A program made the position numbers and the translations under genes. 64,000 bases of DNA from Leuconostoc palmae (lineage in GTDB: Bacteria; Bacillota; Bacilli; Lactobacillales; Lactobacillaceae): positions 1 to 64,000 of the forward strand of contig NZ_BPKZ01000004.1 of assembly GCF_019656075.1 (NCBI RefSeq). Reading direction: 5' to 3'. Positions within the stretch are counted from its first letter, which is position 1; every line of letters begins with the position of its first letter. The notes beneath the pieces were generated by a model. The model saw nothing but the letters and a program-made list of their open reading frames with translations, made no database searches and was not told the origin of the DNA. Below are positions 1-7,686 of this stretch, piece by piece.

Positions 1-190
1 AGCACAACCTGCAGCAGCGTCAGCACAACCTGCAGCAGCGTCAGCACAACCTGCAGCAGCGTCAGCACAACCTGCAGCAGCGTCAGCACAACCTGCAGCA
101 GCATCAGCACAACCTGCAGCAGCATCAGCACAACCTGCAGCAGCATCAGCACAACCTGCAGCAGCGTCAGCACAACCTGTAGCAGCATCA
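1..190 (+). repeat. 21-bp tandem repeat encoding AQPAAAS
   Basis: About nine head-to-tail copies of a 21-base unit (gcacaacctgcagcagcgtc plus one base) run from the window edge. They differ mainly by gcg/gca and gca/gta changes, and the last copies are the most diverged. The unit is a multiple of three, so copy changes keep the frame. The repeat probably continues upstream of the window. Confidence 0.95.
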
Positions 191-553
191 GCACAACCTG
201 TAGCTAATTCGACAGCACAAGCTCTGTTGAATTCTTTGAATGCAAAGCGCGCATCATTGGGATTGGCACCTGTATCTTTGGACTCAGGATTGACAAATCA
301 GGCGCAGTCACGTGCAAATAATGCTGTTGCTAATGGTGGTTTACCAACAAATCATTTCCAAACTAATGGTGAAGTTGTTGCTATTGGTTTGGGTGTTGGA
401 TCAGTGGTTGATGCTTGGTATAATGAAACAAATATGATGACTAATGGTACTCCTGGCCACCGCATGTGGGTTGCAAACCCAAACGCAACTTCAGTTGGTT
501 TCGGTGTTGTTGGTGGTACAATTGTTGCAGAATCAAATGTTGGACAATATTAA
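2..553 (+). CDS. CAP/SCP-domain surface protein, 3' part
   Basis: The reading frame is open from the window edge, so this is the C-terminal part of a longer, probably secreted protein. It begins with about nine copies of the heptapeptide AQPAAAS (nucleotides 2-190), a low-complexity Ala/Pro linker typical of wall-spanning regions. The rest, about 105 residues, is a CAP (cysteine-rich secretory protein/SCP-like) domain: LNAKRASLGLAPVSLDSGL at its start, then NHFQTNGE, VVDAWYNE and GHRMWVANPN, which are the usual CAP landmarks. It ends without an LPXTG anchor. The first in-frame start-like codon (TTG 227) lies inside the domain and is not the true start. The function of bacterial CAP proteins is mostly unknown; a wall-associated role is inferred. 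A terminator follows. Confidence 0.85.
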   Translation, partial: AQPAAASAQPAAASAQPAAASAQPAAASAQPAAASAQPAAASAQPAAASAQPAAASAQPVAASAQPVANSTAQALLNSLNAKRASLGLAPVSLDSGLTNQAQSRANNAVANGGLPTNHFQTNGEVVAIGLGVGSVVDAWYNETNMMTNGTPGHRMWVANPNATSVGFGVVGGTIVAESNVGQY

Positions 554-566
554 TAATAATAATTTT

Positions 567-592
567 TAAAACGTCCTCGGGGCGTTTTTTTT
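567..592 (+). terminator. Rho-independent terminator after CAP gene
   Basis: An A-rich left arm (aaaacgtcc) pairs with ggggcgtttt and runs into eight T, 14 bases after the stop codon. The stem contains one G-T wobble. Confidence 0.75.
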
Positions 593-624
593 GTATAATA
601 ATAAATAGAGGATAACAATCGAAA

Positions 625-1875
625 ATGCGACGATTTACAGAATTATCACCAGAAGAATACGAGCAATTTGAATTGAATCACAGTATGGGCTCGTATACTC
701 AGTCTGCTAAGCAGTATGAGTTATTAAGCACTCGTGGTAGAAATCCTATTTTAATTGGCGTTAAAGACGATAATACTATTGTTGCTGCAGCGCTTATTAC
801 AACAGAAAAAACGAAATTTGGTTCTGTTTTTTTATTTGATAGAGGGCCATTAATTGATTTTTCTGATGATTCTTTAGTTAGTTACTTTGTAAATTCATGT
901 GTACAGTTTGCAAAAAAACATGGTGTTTTATATATAGAGTGGGTTCCTAATGTCAGTTATCAATTAACTGATAATAAAGGTGTTACGCAAAAAATTGTCA
1001 ATGAAGAGCTAATTGCTAAATTAGAAAAATATAACTTCCAACATCAGCCCTTTAGTTTCGGTATGTCAACAAATGGCTCACCTACTTGGGAATATCAAAA
1101 GAAGTTAACTGGTATTGTAGATAACGCTGAGTTAACGAAGAGTTATACCAAAAATGTACAGTATTATTTGAAGAAAAATCAGCAGTTTGGTATTCAACTT
1201 AGGCAATTAAAGCGTTCAGAACTATCTGAATTTAAAAAATTAACCCAAAAAACAGCTGATAGATTACATTATCATGATAAAAGTTTGGCGTTTTACGAAG
1301 ATGTTTACGATATATATGGAGAAGATGCCACATTTATTTTTGCTGAACTAGATTTTGAGACGTATATTAATTCAGAACAAACTAAGCGTGATAATTTAAT
1401 AACAAAGTTGGTTAATATACAACATAAAATTGATAAATATCCCTTACAAAATAAATTTAAACGACAGTATCAAGAATTTGAAGATCAAAAAAATCATCAT
1501 GATAGTCGAATAGCAAAAGCAACTCAACAATATGAGAAGGCTAGGAAAAGAAAAGTTGTTGTAGCTGGTGCTTTATTTATTAAGCAACCACAAGAGATAA
1601 CGTATCTTTATTCTGGGACATACGAAGAATATATGGATTATTACGGTCCGTATCAAATTCAAGATACAATGATTCGTTCAGCTATGACAGAAAATATTCC
1701 TATATATAATTTTTACGGTATATCCGGATTGTTTGATGGTTCAGATGGTGTATTAGGATTTAAAACAGCTTTTAATGGTTATGCTAGACAATTGATTGGT
1801 AGCTTTATCCTACCAGTCAATCCAATCAAATATAAAGCGTATAGACTATTAAAAAAATTATCTGGACGTGCTTAA
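625..1875 (+). CDS. FemAB/FemX-family peptidoglycan interpeptide-bridge aminoacyltransferase
   Basis: A protein of 416 residues of the FemA/FemX/MurM family, which uses aminoacyl-tRNA to add residues to the lysine side chain of lipid II in the cytoplasm and so builds the cell-wall cross-bridge. Seen: the N-terminal MRRFTELSPEEYEQFELNH with SYTQSAKQYELL (family start FMQSxxW-like), a charged helical arm at about residues 250-310 (the coiled-coil arm of Fem proteins), and a C-terminal GNAT-like part with YEEYMDYYGPYQIQDTMI and IPIYNFYGISG. Leuconostoc-type walls carry Ser/Ala bridges, so the added residue is probably Ser or Ala, which the sequence cannot settle. The SD is gagg, 13 bases upstream. 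The gene is monocistronic between two terminator or promoter signals. Confidence 0.88.
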   Translation: MRRFTELSPEEYEQFELNHSMGSYTQSAKQYELLSTRGRNPILIGVKDDNTIVAAALITTEKTKFGSVFLFDRGPLIDFSDDSLVSYFVNSCVQFAKKHGVLYIEWVPNVSYQLTDNKGVTQKIVNEELIAKLEKYNFQHQPFSFGMSTNGSPTWEYQKKLTGIVDNAELTKSYTKNVQYYLKKNQQFGIQLRQLKRSELSEFKKLTQKTADRLHYHDKSLAFYEDVYDIYGEDATFIFAELDFETYINSEQTKRDNLITKLVNIQHKIDKYPLQNKFKRQYQEFEDQKNHHDSRIAKATQQYEKARKRKVVVAGALFIKQPQEITYLYSGTYEEYMDYYGPYQIQDTMIRSAMTENIPIYNFYGISGLFDGSDGVLGFKTAFNGYARQLIGSFILPVNPIKYKAYRLLKKLSGRA

Positions 1876-1933
1876 AATTTGTTTTAAAAACTAGTCTGAG
1901 GGTGTACGATCGTATATTAGAGTATCATTTTTA

Positions 1934-1942
1934 ATGGTATAA
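1934..1942 (+). promoter_or_regulatory. Extended -10 promoter of the LCP gene
   Basis: TGGTATAAT is an extended -10 element (TGn-TATAAT) without a good -35. Transcription would start near 1949, about 19 bases before the preferred start codon at 1968. Confidence 0.6.
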
Positions 1943-1967
1943 TAGTTCATACCAAATGGGGGCAAGC

Positions 1968-3182
1968 ATGAATAACCAAGATTTGAGTCGCACTTCAAGA
2001 CGTCAACAGATACACAATAGTATGAATTCACAACAACTTAATTCAAATGTTTCAGGGAATATGGGGGGGCCTAAGCCACCTAAAAAAAGAAGAAAACGTA
2101 AATTAAGAATTTGGCGCATTGTGATTGTAATTGTTTTGTTGTGCTCTATTATTGGTGCAATTGTGTTTGCAACTATATTAAATAATGTACATCAGTCGAT
2201 TAATAAGATGCAGCGTAGTGCCAATGTCACGAAGGCACGGAATGTTTCTGAGGTGTTGAAATCTGGGAAACCTTTCTCTATGTTAGTGTTAGGTACAGAT
2301 ACCGGCGCTTTGAAGCGAGACCGTACAGGATTAACAGACTCTATGATGTTAATTACAGTTAATCCTAAAACTAAAACGACAACTATGATGTCAATACCGC
2401 GTGATATTATGATGTCTATTGTTGGTGCTGAAAATACATTTCCTCAAAAATTAAATGCGGCTTTTCCGATAGCTGGGGTTGGCGCATCTATGATGACATT
2501 ACAGAATTACTTAAATGTGCCAATTGATTTTTATGTATTAGTTAATATGGGTGGATTAGAAAAATTGATTGATCAAGTTGGCGGTGTAAATGTTTCTTCG
2601 CCACTTACCTTTACCTATACACCAGAAGCAGATACCACACCAGCGACATACAAGTTTTTTAAAGGTCAGGAAAAATTTGAATATGCTAAAGACGGTAAGA
2701 ACTTTAAGTCCTATACTACTATGAATGGTGATGCTGCTTTATCATTTTCTCGTATGCGCTATGATGATCCTCAGGGTGACTATGGTCGTCAATACCGTCA
2801 ACGTCTTGTTTTGAAAGCATTGTTGGAAAAATCAGCCAGCATTTCGACATTGATGAATGCTAATTTTATGAATTCGATTTCAACAAACGTTGAAACTGAT
2901 ATGAATTATAATCAGATTATGCAACTGGCTAAAAAATACATGCCAGCAACCAAGAATCAAGTTTCAGACCATATGCAAGGTGTCGGTGACATGTATGAGG
3001 GGGTTAGTTATCAAATGGTGCCTGAAAAAGAAAAGCAACGTGTTACCAACAAGTTGAGACAATCATTAGAACTATCAAGTAAAAAGACTGGCACGCAGTT
3101 TGGTAGTGAGGTTCCCGTTGGATCTTCAGGTATAGCACAAAATAATTTAAATGTAATTAATGAAATATTAGATGCACAGTAA
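1968..3182 (+). CDS. LCP (LytR-CpsA-Psr) family wall-polymer ligase
   Basis: A membrane-anchored enzyme of 404 residues that transfers undecaprenyl-linked polymers (teichoic acid or polysaccharide) onto peptidoglycan at the outer membrane face. Seen: a long Asn/Gln/Lys-rich cytoplasmic tail, one transmembrane helix (about residues 47-68) and the LCP core from FSMLVLGTDTGALKRDRTG through TDSMMLITVNP and SIPRD, which carries the conserved Asp and Arg residues of the family. ATG 1956 is also in frame, but gggg at 1958-1962 fits as SD for ATG 1968, so 1968 was chosen. A perfect 20-bp hairpin follows the stop. Confidence 0.88.
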   Translation: MNNQDLSRTSRRQQIHNSMNSQQLNSNVSGNMGGPKPPKKRRKRKLRIWRIVIVIVLLCSIIGAIVFATILNNVHQSINKMQRSANVTKARNVSEVLKSGKPFSMLVLGTDTGALKRDRTGLTDSMMLITVNPKTKTTTMMSIPRDIMMSIVGAENTFPQKLNAAFPIAGVGASMMTLQNYLNVPIDFYVLVNMGGLEKLIDQVGGVNVSSPLTFTYTPEADTTPATYKFFKGQEKFEYAKDGKNFKSYTTMNGDAALSFSRMRYDDPQGDYGRQYRQRLVLKALLEKSASISTLMNANFMNSISTNVETDMNYNQIMQLAKKYMPATKNQVSDHMQGVGDMYEGVSYQMVPEKEKQRVTNKLRQSLELSSKKTGTQFGSEVPVGSSGIAQNNLNVINEILDAQ

Positions 3183-3225
3183 AAATGTAAAAAGCTGATT
3201 GGAAACAATCAGCTTTTTACATTTT
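3182..3225 (+). terminator. Long perfect terminator hairpin
   Basis: A 20-bp arm (3182-3201) pairs without mismatch with 3206-3225 around a gaaa tetraloop. Both ends are A/T runs, so it can act in either direction. Confidence 0.85.
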
Positions 3226-3302
3226 CTTGATGAAACATTGACGTAATATCCACAATGATTATTTACAATGAAACTATAGAAAAGGAAACGGAGTATTATG
3301 TT

Positions 3303-3404
3303 ATGCAGTTTACAGGGGATGTCAGTAATCGTCAGAGTAATTGGAGCTTTGGCGTTAACCAAAAACATAGTGTCTTTAAAACAACGAGTATTGAAAAAAA
3401 GTAG
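3303..3404 (+). CDS. Upstream zero-frame ORF that may be the 5' part of the PAP2 gene
   Basis: ATG 3303 has ggag nine bases upstream and opens 33 codons, starting MQFTGDVSNR and ending ATT GAA AAA AAG TAG. The last codons contain A AAA AAG in the correct phase for -1 slippage. A -1 shift there, or one extra A in the A7 run (3394-3400), joins this peptide to a hydrophobic segment VVFSLLGIGIVSLL and then to the PAP2 protein. A second ATG at 3298 in another frame would need loss of one A instead. This may be programmed, a phase-variable tract, or an inactivating or sequencing error. Confidence 0.4.
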   Translation: MQFTGDVSNRQSNWSFGVNQKHSVFKTTSIEKK

Positions 3405-3439
3405 TTTTTTCACTTTTAGGAATTGGGATTGTATCATTA

Positions 3440-4300
3440 TTGACTGCAACTTTTTTTGATAAAAATGTGACACAAGCGGTTATGAACCAGAATTCAATAT
3501 TCGGGAATATTTTTCAAAACTATGCTGATCAGGGGGCGCAAGTAGTAGCTTTTGTTTGTTCAGAAGTAATGGCTTGGTACATTTGGCGACGTGTGTCAGA
3601 TAATTTTATTAAGTATATTATGACAGGTGGAATGCTTGTCTTTGCATTTAATCAATCATTATCTCTACTTCAAAATGCACTTAGTTATACATTTTCCATG
3701 TTAAATAATATTTCAAAGGGGATACCAATGGGTGTAGCAAATAATACTGCTGCAGTTCAAAACTACCCAGAATTATTGCGTTGGACACTAGCTGCGATTA
3801 TAACATTAGTCTTATCCACTTTATTTGCACGCTGGATTAATCAAAAAAGTGATGCTGATTTAAATTATTTAGTGACTGTTGCAGTTGTTGGATTGGTTAC
3901 GGTGTTTATTGCACAAACAATGATTGGTGAAGTGAAAACACTTTGGGGAAGGTTTCGACCATATGAAATGACAACAGTTTCTGGGCAAGCATACAGTGAA
4001 TTTACACCTTGGTATCATATGAATGGTGTTAACGGTCATAATTCCTTTCCCTCGGGACATACGATGTCAGGATGGTTATTTCTATATCTTGCATTGTTTG
4101 TTTCACGTCAAAACATTTCTGCTCAAAAGCAAATGACAATTTTCGACATTGCAATGGGCATTTTAACAGCAATGAGCCGTGTCCGTATTGGAGCTCATTG
4201 GTTGAGTGATGTCACGGTTTCTTCTATTTTAGTTGGTTTGTTAATTTTTGCAGCAAGCCGTTTGATTGGGGCTCATTTCGTAGAATCAAAAAATTTGTAA
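3440..4300 (+). CDS. PAP2-family membrane phosphatase (5' end frame-disrupted)
   Basis: A membrane phosphatase of the PAP2 superfamily, which removes phosphate from lipid phosphates such as undecaprenyl or phosphatidyl phosphates. All three signature motifs are present: KTLWGRFRP (K-x6-RP), FPSGHT (PSGH) and SRVRIGAHWLSDV (SR-x5-H-x3-D), so the catalytic core is intact. About six transmembrane segments surround them. TTG 3440 is only the first conventional start codon in this frame. The frame is open back to 3395 and encodes the first half of the first membrane helix, which suggests that the true N-terminus comes from the upstream ORF through a frameshift in A7. Translation from TTG 3440 alone would clip that helix and has no clear SD. 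Confidence 0.75.
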   Translation: MTATFFDKNVTQAVMNQNSIFGNIFQNYADQGAQVVAFVCSEVMAWYIWRRVSDNFIKYIMTGGMLVFAFNQSLSLLQNALSYTFSMLNNISKGIPMGVANNTAAVQNYPELLRWTLAAIITLVLSTLFARWINQKSDADLNYLVTVAVVGLVTVFIAQTMIGEVKTLWGRFRPYEMTTVSGQAYSEFTPWYHMNGVNGHNSFPSGHTMSGWLFLYLALFVSRQNISAQKQMTIFDIAMGILTAMSRVRIGAHWLSDVTVSSILVGLLIFAASRLIGAHFVESKNL

Positions 4301-4316
4301 ATTAGTAATCGTTCAT

Positions 4317-4478
4317 TAATGCTTTACGGAGAAATAGCGATGCAAGCAGGGAAATTCCTGAATTTATGATTAAAGTAAACATATTATTTCGATGACTTGC
4401 GGTGCGTTGGTCACTTCTTCTGACGTTAGTATTGCAAAGCATTGAGAAGGCTGGCATCTGTGAGGATGTCATTTTTTG
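4317..4478 (+). ncRNA. Candidate structured RNA with terminator
   Basis: The 305-base gap between the PAP2 gene and ppx holds no gene. An 8-bp arm pair (aatgcttt 4318-4325 with aaagcatt 4436-4443) encloses gcaag/cttgc (4342-4346 with 4396-4400), a cagg/cctg hairpin (4347-4360) and a gtca/tgac hairpin (4410-4424). A terminator-like hairpin, ggcatc/gatgtc plus six T, follows at 4452-4477. It matches no riboswitch consensus that I recognise. It may be a small RNA, a leader, or chance pairing. Confidence 0.25.
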
Positions 4479-4562
4479 TTAATGAGGTGTTTTAATAAGC
4501 ATGGTGTTATGATGAAAAATGAATATAATATCATATGTTTCAATGCCGATGGCTATCTTTTT

Positions 4563-4571
4563 TGTTATACT
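4563..4571 (+). promoter_or_regulatory. Extended -10 promoter of the ppx operon
   Basis: TGTTATACT is an extended -10 element 35 bases before the ppx start. No clear -35 is seen. Confidence 0.45.
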
Positions 4572-4605
4572 TATATTTAATAAATAATATTTTTAGGGTA
4601 TTGGG

Positions 4606-5538
4606 ATGGATTATTTAGCAATTGTTGATTTAGGTAGTAACTCAGCGCGTATGGTTGTTGAAGAGTTGAACAGTGATGGCACTTATAAAGAAATCATTCG
4701 TGAAAAGGAAGATACACGTATTGCTCAGAATATGGGTGATGATAAGATTCTACAGGAAGAACCTATAAGAAGAACAATAGCTGCTTTGAAAAGGTTTCAA
4801 CAGCAGTATAAGAAATATACTCCGAGAGTAAGAGCTATAACTACTGCAGCTGTTCGTGTTGCTACAAATCAGGATGTGTTTTTAAATCGTGTAAAAAATG
4901 AGCTGAATATACAATTTCAAGTACTCACAGGCGATGAAGAAGCCTATTATGATTATTTAGGTGTTGTCTCAACACTTGACATAAAAGATGCAATCATTTT
5001 AGATACAGGGGGCGCATCAATTGAACTGATTTTAGTAGAAAATGGTCGAAATAAAGAAGCAGTTAGTTTGCCCTTTGGTGCAGTTACATTATCAGAAGAC
5101 TATAATTTAGCCAATAATGTGACACAAACCGATATTGAATCAGCTTGTAAGCATATTTTAATGCAATATCAGAAATTAAACTGGCTTCAAAATATTCACA
5201 ACTTACCGGTAATACTATTAGGTGGTGCAAACAGGTCACTGGCACGTATGGGGCGTACCATCTTAAAAGAAAATGAAGTCAATGATATTCATGGGTTTGA
5301 AATGCCTATAGCTATAGTGACAGACATATTTAGTGGTCTGAGACATATGACTCGATTAGAACGTGAAAATCTTGCGGGACTCGAGACCTCGCGTGCTGAC
5401 ATCATCATTAGTGGGCTGCTACCATTACTTAATTTGATGAACTTTATTCACGCACCCAAAGTAGTTTTTTCAGAAAGCGGTGTTCGTGAAGGATTAATTG
5501 CGGAAATGATGATAAAAGATGATAAAAAAATATTATGA
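4606..5538 (+). CDS. ppx: Ppx/GppA-type phosphatase, short form
   Basis: A cytoplasmic protein of 310 residues of the exopolyphosphatase/guanosine pentaphosphatase family (ASKHA fold), which splits phosphate from polyphosphate or pppGpp. Seen: the phosphate-1 motif IVDLGSNSARMVV at the N-terminus, the phosphate-2 motif ILDTGGASIELI at about residue 130, and LGGANRSLARMG near residue 205. The C-terminal HD-like domain of the E. coli enzymes is absent, as in short Gram-positive forms. It is the first gene of an overlapping operon; its last 20 bases overlap mvaA. The choice between polyP and pppGpp as substrate cannot be read from sequence. Confidence 0.83.
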   Translation: MDYLAIVDLGSNSARMVVEELNSDGTYKEIIREKEDTRIAQNMGDDKILQEEPIRRTIAALKRFQQQYKKYTPRVRAITTAAVRVATNQDVFLNRVKNELNIQFQVLTGDEEAYYDYLGVVSTLDIKDAIILDTGGASIELILVENGRNKEAVSLPFGAVTLSEDYNLANNVTQTDIESACKHILMQYQKLNWLQNIHNLPVILLGGANRSLARMGRTILKENEVNDIHGFEMPIAIVTDIFSGLRHMTRLERENLAGLETSRADIIISGLLPLLNLMNFIHAPKVVFSESGVREGLIAEMMIKDDKKIL

Positions 5539-6739
5539 AATGACGCCAGATGAACGTTTGGCGTCTTTAAATTTACTAGAGCAAGACAAGCAATATCTAC
5601 ATAATCATCAAGATAGTATTCATGAACAGTTAGTTGAAAATTATATTTCAGATTTAAATGTCCCAATAGGTATTTTGAAAGATATACAACTGAACGGTAA
5701 ATCATACAATGTGCCAATGGCAATTGAGGAGCCTAGTGTGATTGCAGCGGCCAATTATGGTGCAAAGTTATTAAAAACTGGTGGTGGCATTAAAGCTACC
5801 TTATCAAGTCCAACAGTAATGATTGGGCAAATCATGTTTAAAAATATTGATTTTGAAGAAATTAATATCTTTGTAAAAAGCAATCAAGTACAATTATTCA
5901 AAACGGCGCAAATGGCTAAACCTAGTATTTATAAACGCGGTGGTGGTTTAAAGTCAGTTCATGCAAGACAAGTTTCTAAAAAGCAAGTTAGTATAGATTT
6001 CATGATTGACACTAAAGATGCTATGGGGGCTAATATTGTCAATACGATATTGGAAGCTGAGTTAGTACTGTTTAATATGTATGAATCAAATATTGTGGGA
6101 GCGATTTTATCAAACTATGCCACAGCACAAGTAGTCACCATAACAGGTAGTGTGGCGATACCGGCAGTTGGTGGTAAACAAGCCGCTCAAAAAATTGTAG
6201 AATTAAGTGAGTTTGGACAAAATGATTGCTATAGGGCAACAACAGAGAATAAAGGGACTTTTAATGGCATTAGCGCAGTGGTTTTAGCTACGGGCAATGA
6301 TTGGCGCGCAGTAGAGGCAGGAGGTCATGCATATGCAAGTAGGCATGGTAAATATCAATCGCTGACTTCATGGCATATAGATGGGAACTTATTAGTGGGA
6401 ACGTTAAAACTACCAATATCAGTTGGTATAGTTGGTGGGGCAATTTCAGCGATGCCACAGTCACAAATCAATTTGGCTATTTGTAATATTGACTCGGCTG
6501 ATGAATTAAGATCTGTAATTGGTGCAGTTGGATTGGCACAAAATTTAGCAGCTTTAAAAGCAATTGCAAATGGTGGCATTCAACGAGGACACATGCGTAT
6601 GCAGTATCGTGCATTGGCTTTACAAATTGGGGCTAATAAAAATGAAATACCAGAGTTGGTTAGTAAATTAGTTGCGGAAGCGTACGTTGATGAATCAATT
6701 GCTAAAATGAAATTAATGGAGCTTAGAAATGAAACATAA
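5519..6739 (+). CDS. mvaA: Class II hydroxymethylglutaryl-CoA reductase
   Basis: A protein of 406 residues that reduces HMG-CoA to mevalonate, the committed step of the mevalonate route to isoprenoids (undecaprenol, menaquinone side chain). Features of the soluble bacterial class II enzyme: no membrane domain, EEPSVIAAANYGAK, DTKDAMGANIVNT (conserved Asp/Asn region), ENKGTFNGISAVVLATGNDWRA and an SLTSWHID segment, followed by GGAISAMPQS. The start ATG 5519 lies inside ppx (20-base overlap), which indicates translational coupling. Its 3' end overlaps the next gene by 11 bases. Acting as biosynthetic rather than degradative enzyme is inferred from the lactic acid bacterial context. Confidence 0.92.
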   Translation: MIKKYYEMTPDERLASLNLLEQDKQYLHNHQDSIHEQLVENYISDLNVPIGILKDIQLNGKSYNVPMAIEEPSVIAAANYGAKLLKTGGGIKATLSSPTVMIGQIMFKNIDFEEINIFVKSNQVQLFKTAQMAKPSIYKRGGGLKSVHARQVSKKQVSIDFMIDTKDAMGANIVNTILEAELVLFNMYESNIVGAILSNYATAQVVTITGSVAIPAVGGKQAAQKIVELSEFGQNDCYRATTENKGTFNGISAVVLATGNDWRAVEAGGHAYASRHGKYQSLTSWHIDGNLLVGTLKLPISVGIVGGAISAMPQSQINLAICNIDSADELRSVIGAVGLAQNLAALKAIANGGIQRGHMRMQYRALALQIGANKNEIPELVSKLVAEAYVDESIAKMKLMELRNET

Positions 6740-7685
6740 AGTAGAAAATTTACTAGAACAAGTGAATGCGATATACCCGGGAACAGTGATGACAAGAGTA
6801 GCTGGTAAAGGGGATGGACGGTTACATGTGGATCGTGTTTCCCAAGAAGCATTTGGTGATCGGTTGTTGATAGAGTTGGCTGAAGATACAGAAAGTGACT
6901 TTTTGTTTGCCAATGAATTGTTGAAAATGTTATTAACGTTAAATGGTATAACACCACAAATATTTTTTTCGTTGACGTTTCAAGATGAAAAATTAGATCA
7001 ACAGTTGATTCAAATTGCCGCAAGAATGCACCGTAGTGTGATACATGCGATAACTTACCGCGAATTAAGAAAACAAGATGTTTTAACAGAATTAACTGGC
7101 AAAGCTTATTTGAGCGGTGTGATGTCAGAATTATCTCCTGAAACCGGAGACATTGATGATGAAATTTTATGGCGATTATTAATGTTGGTTGATGCATTAA
7201 TTTTTGCAGATGCTGGTGACTTTGACTTTAATGAACTTGCTGATGTATATCCATTAGCTTATACAGCAGCAAAAGAATTAGTGGCACCTATTTTATTAGC
7301 TGATTTGAAGCAGCCAAGACATGTTCGTCGACAAGTAGTTAATCTGTTTTCATCAATAGATAGTGTGATGGAAAAATGGGGAAAACCAACAATTAATGCT
7401 AAAGAATACGTCGCACTAACTAGTGTATTTTCTAATCGTCAACTCAATCAATCAATCAGTCAAGTATTTAGAATATATCATTCTGAAATGTTTGATTTTC
7501 AAACACACAAAACAGCCTATGTGGGTCTGAATAAAGTGGACGGGCAAAACAGTTTTATCATAACTAAACCTGAGAATCAGGATTCAGCAACATTTTTTAA
7601 AGACCTGTATCAAATGAAAGTCGGAGATTTTTTCCAAAAAGTGGCACTACCATATATTGTTAGAGGAACGGAAGAAGGAAAATAA
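6729..7685 (+). CDS. Conserved protein of unknown function between mvaA and sirtuin gene
   Basis: A soluble-looking protein of 318 residues without signal peptide or membrane helix. I recognise no catalytic motif. It begins MKHKVENLLEQVNAIYPGTV, is rich in acidic helices, and has AGKGDGRLHVDRVSQEAFGDRL near the N-terminus and a C-terminal KVGDFFQKVALPYIVRG. I have a weak memory of similar lactic acid bacterial proteins labelled IpaB/EvcA-like, which gives no function. The gene overlaps mvaA by 11 bases and is followed after one base by the sirtuin gene, so all four genes are probably made from one mRNA. Confidence 0.7.
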   Translation: MKHKVENLLEQVNAIYPGTVMTRVAGKGDGRLHVDRVSQEAFGDRLLIELAEDTESDFLFANELLKMLLTLNGITPQIFFSLTFQDEKLDQQLIQIAARMHRSVIHAITYRELRKQDVLTELTGKAYLSGVMSELSPETGDIDDEILWRLLMLVDALIFADAGDFDFNELADVYPLAYTAAKELVAPILLADLKQPRHVRRQVVNLFSSIDSVMEKWGKPTINAKEYVALTSVFSNRQLNQSISQVFRIYHSEMFDFQTHKTAYVGLNKVDGQNSFIITKPENQDSATFFKDLYQMKVGDFFQKVALPYIVRGTEEGK

Positions 7686-7686
7686 G

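Noticed and set aside
1-200. Short regular repeats at the left edge as a CRISPR array
   Set aside because: The units are directly adjacent without spacers and encode AQPAAAS in frame with a CAP domain.
4501-4580. 22-codon ORF starting at ATG 4512 upstream of ppx
   Set aside because: No SD and no similarity; it overlaps the likely ppx promoter.
6580-7197. 205-codon open frame on the minus strand
   Set aside because: It lies antisense to mvaA and the following gene, has no SD and no recognisable family; it is a shadow of the plus-strand coding pattern.
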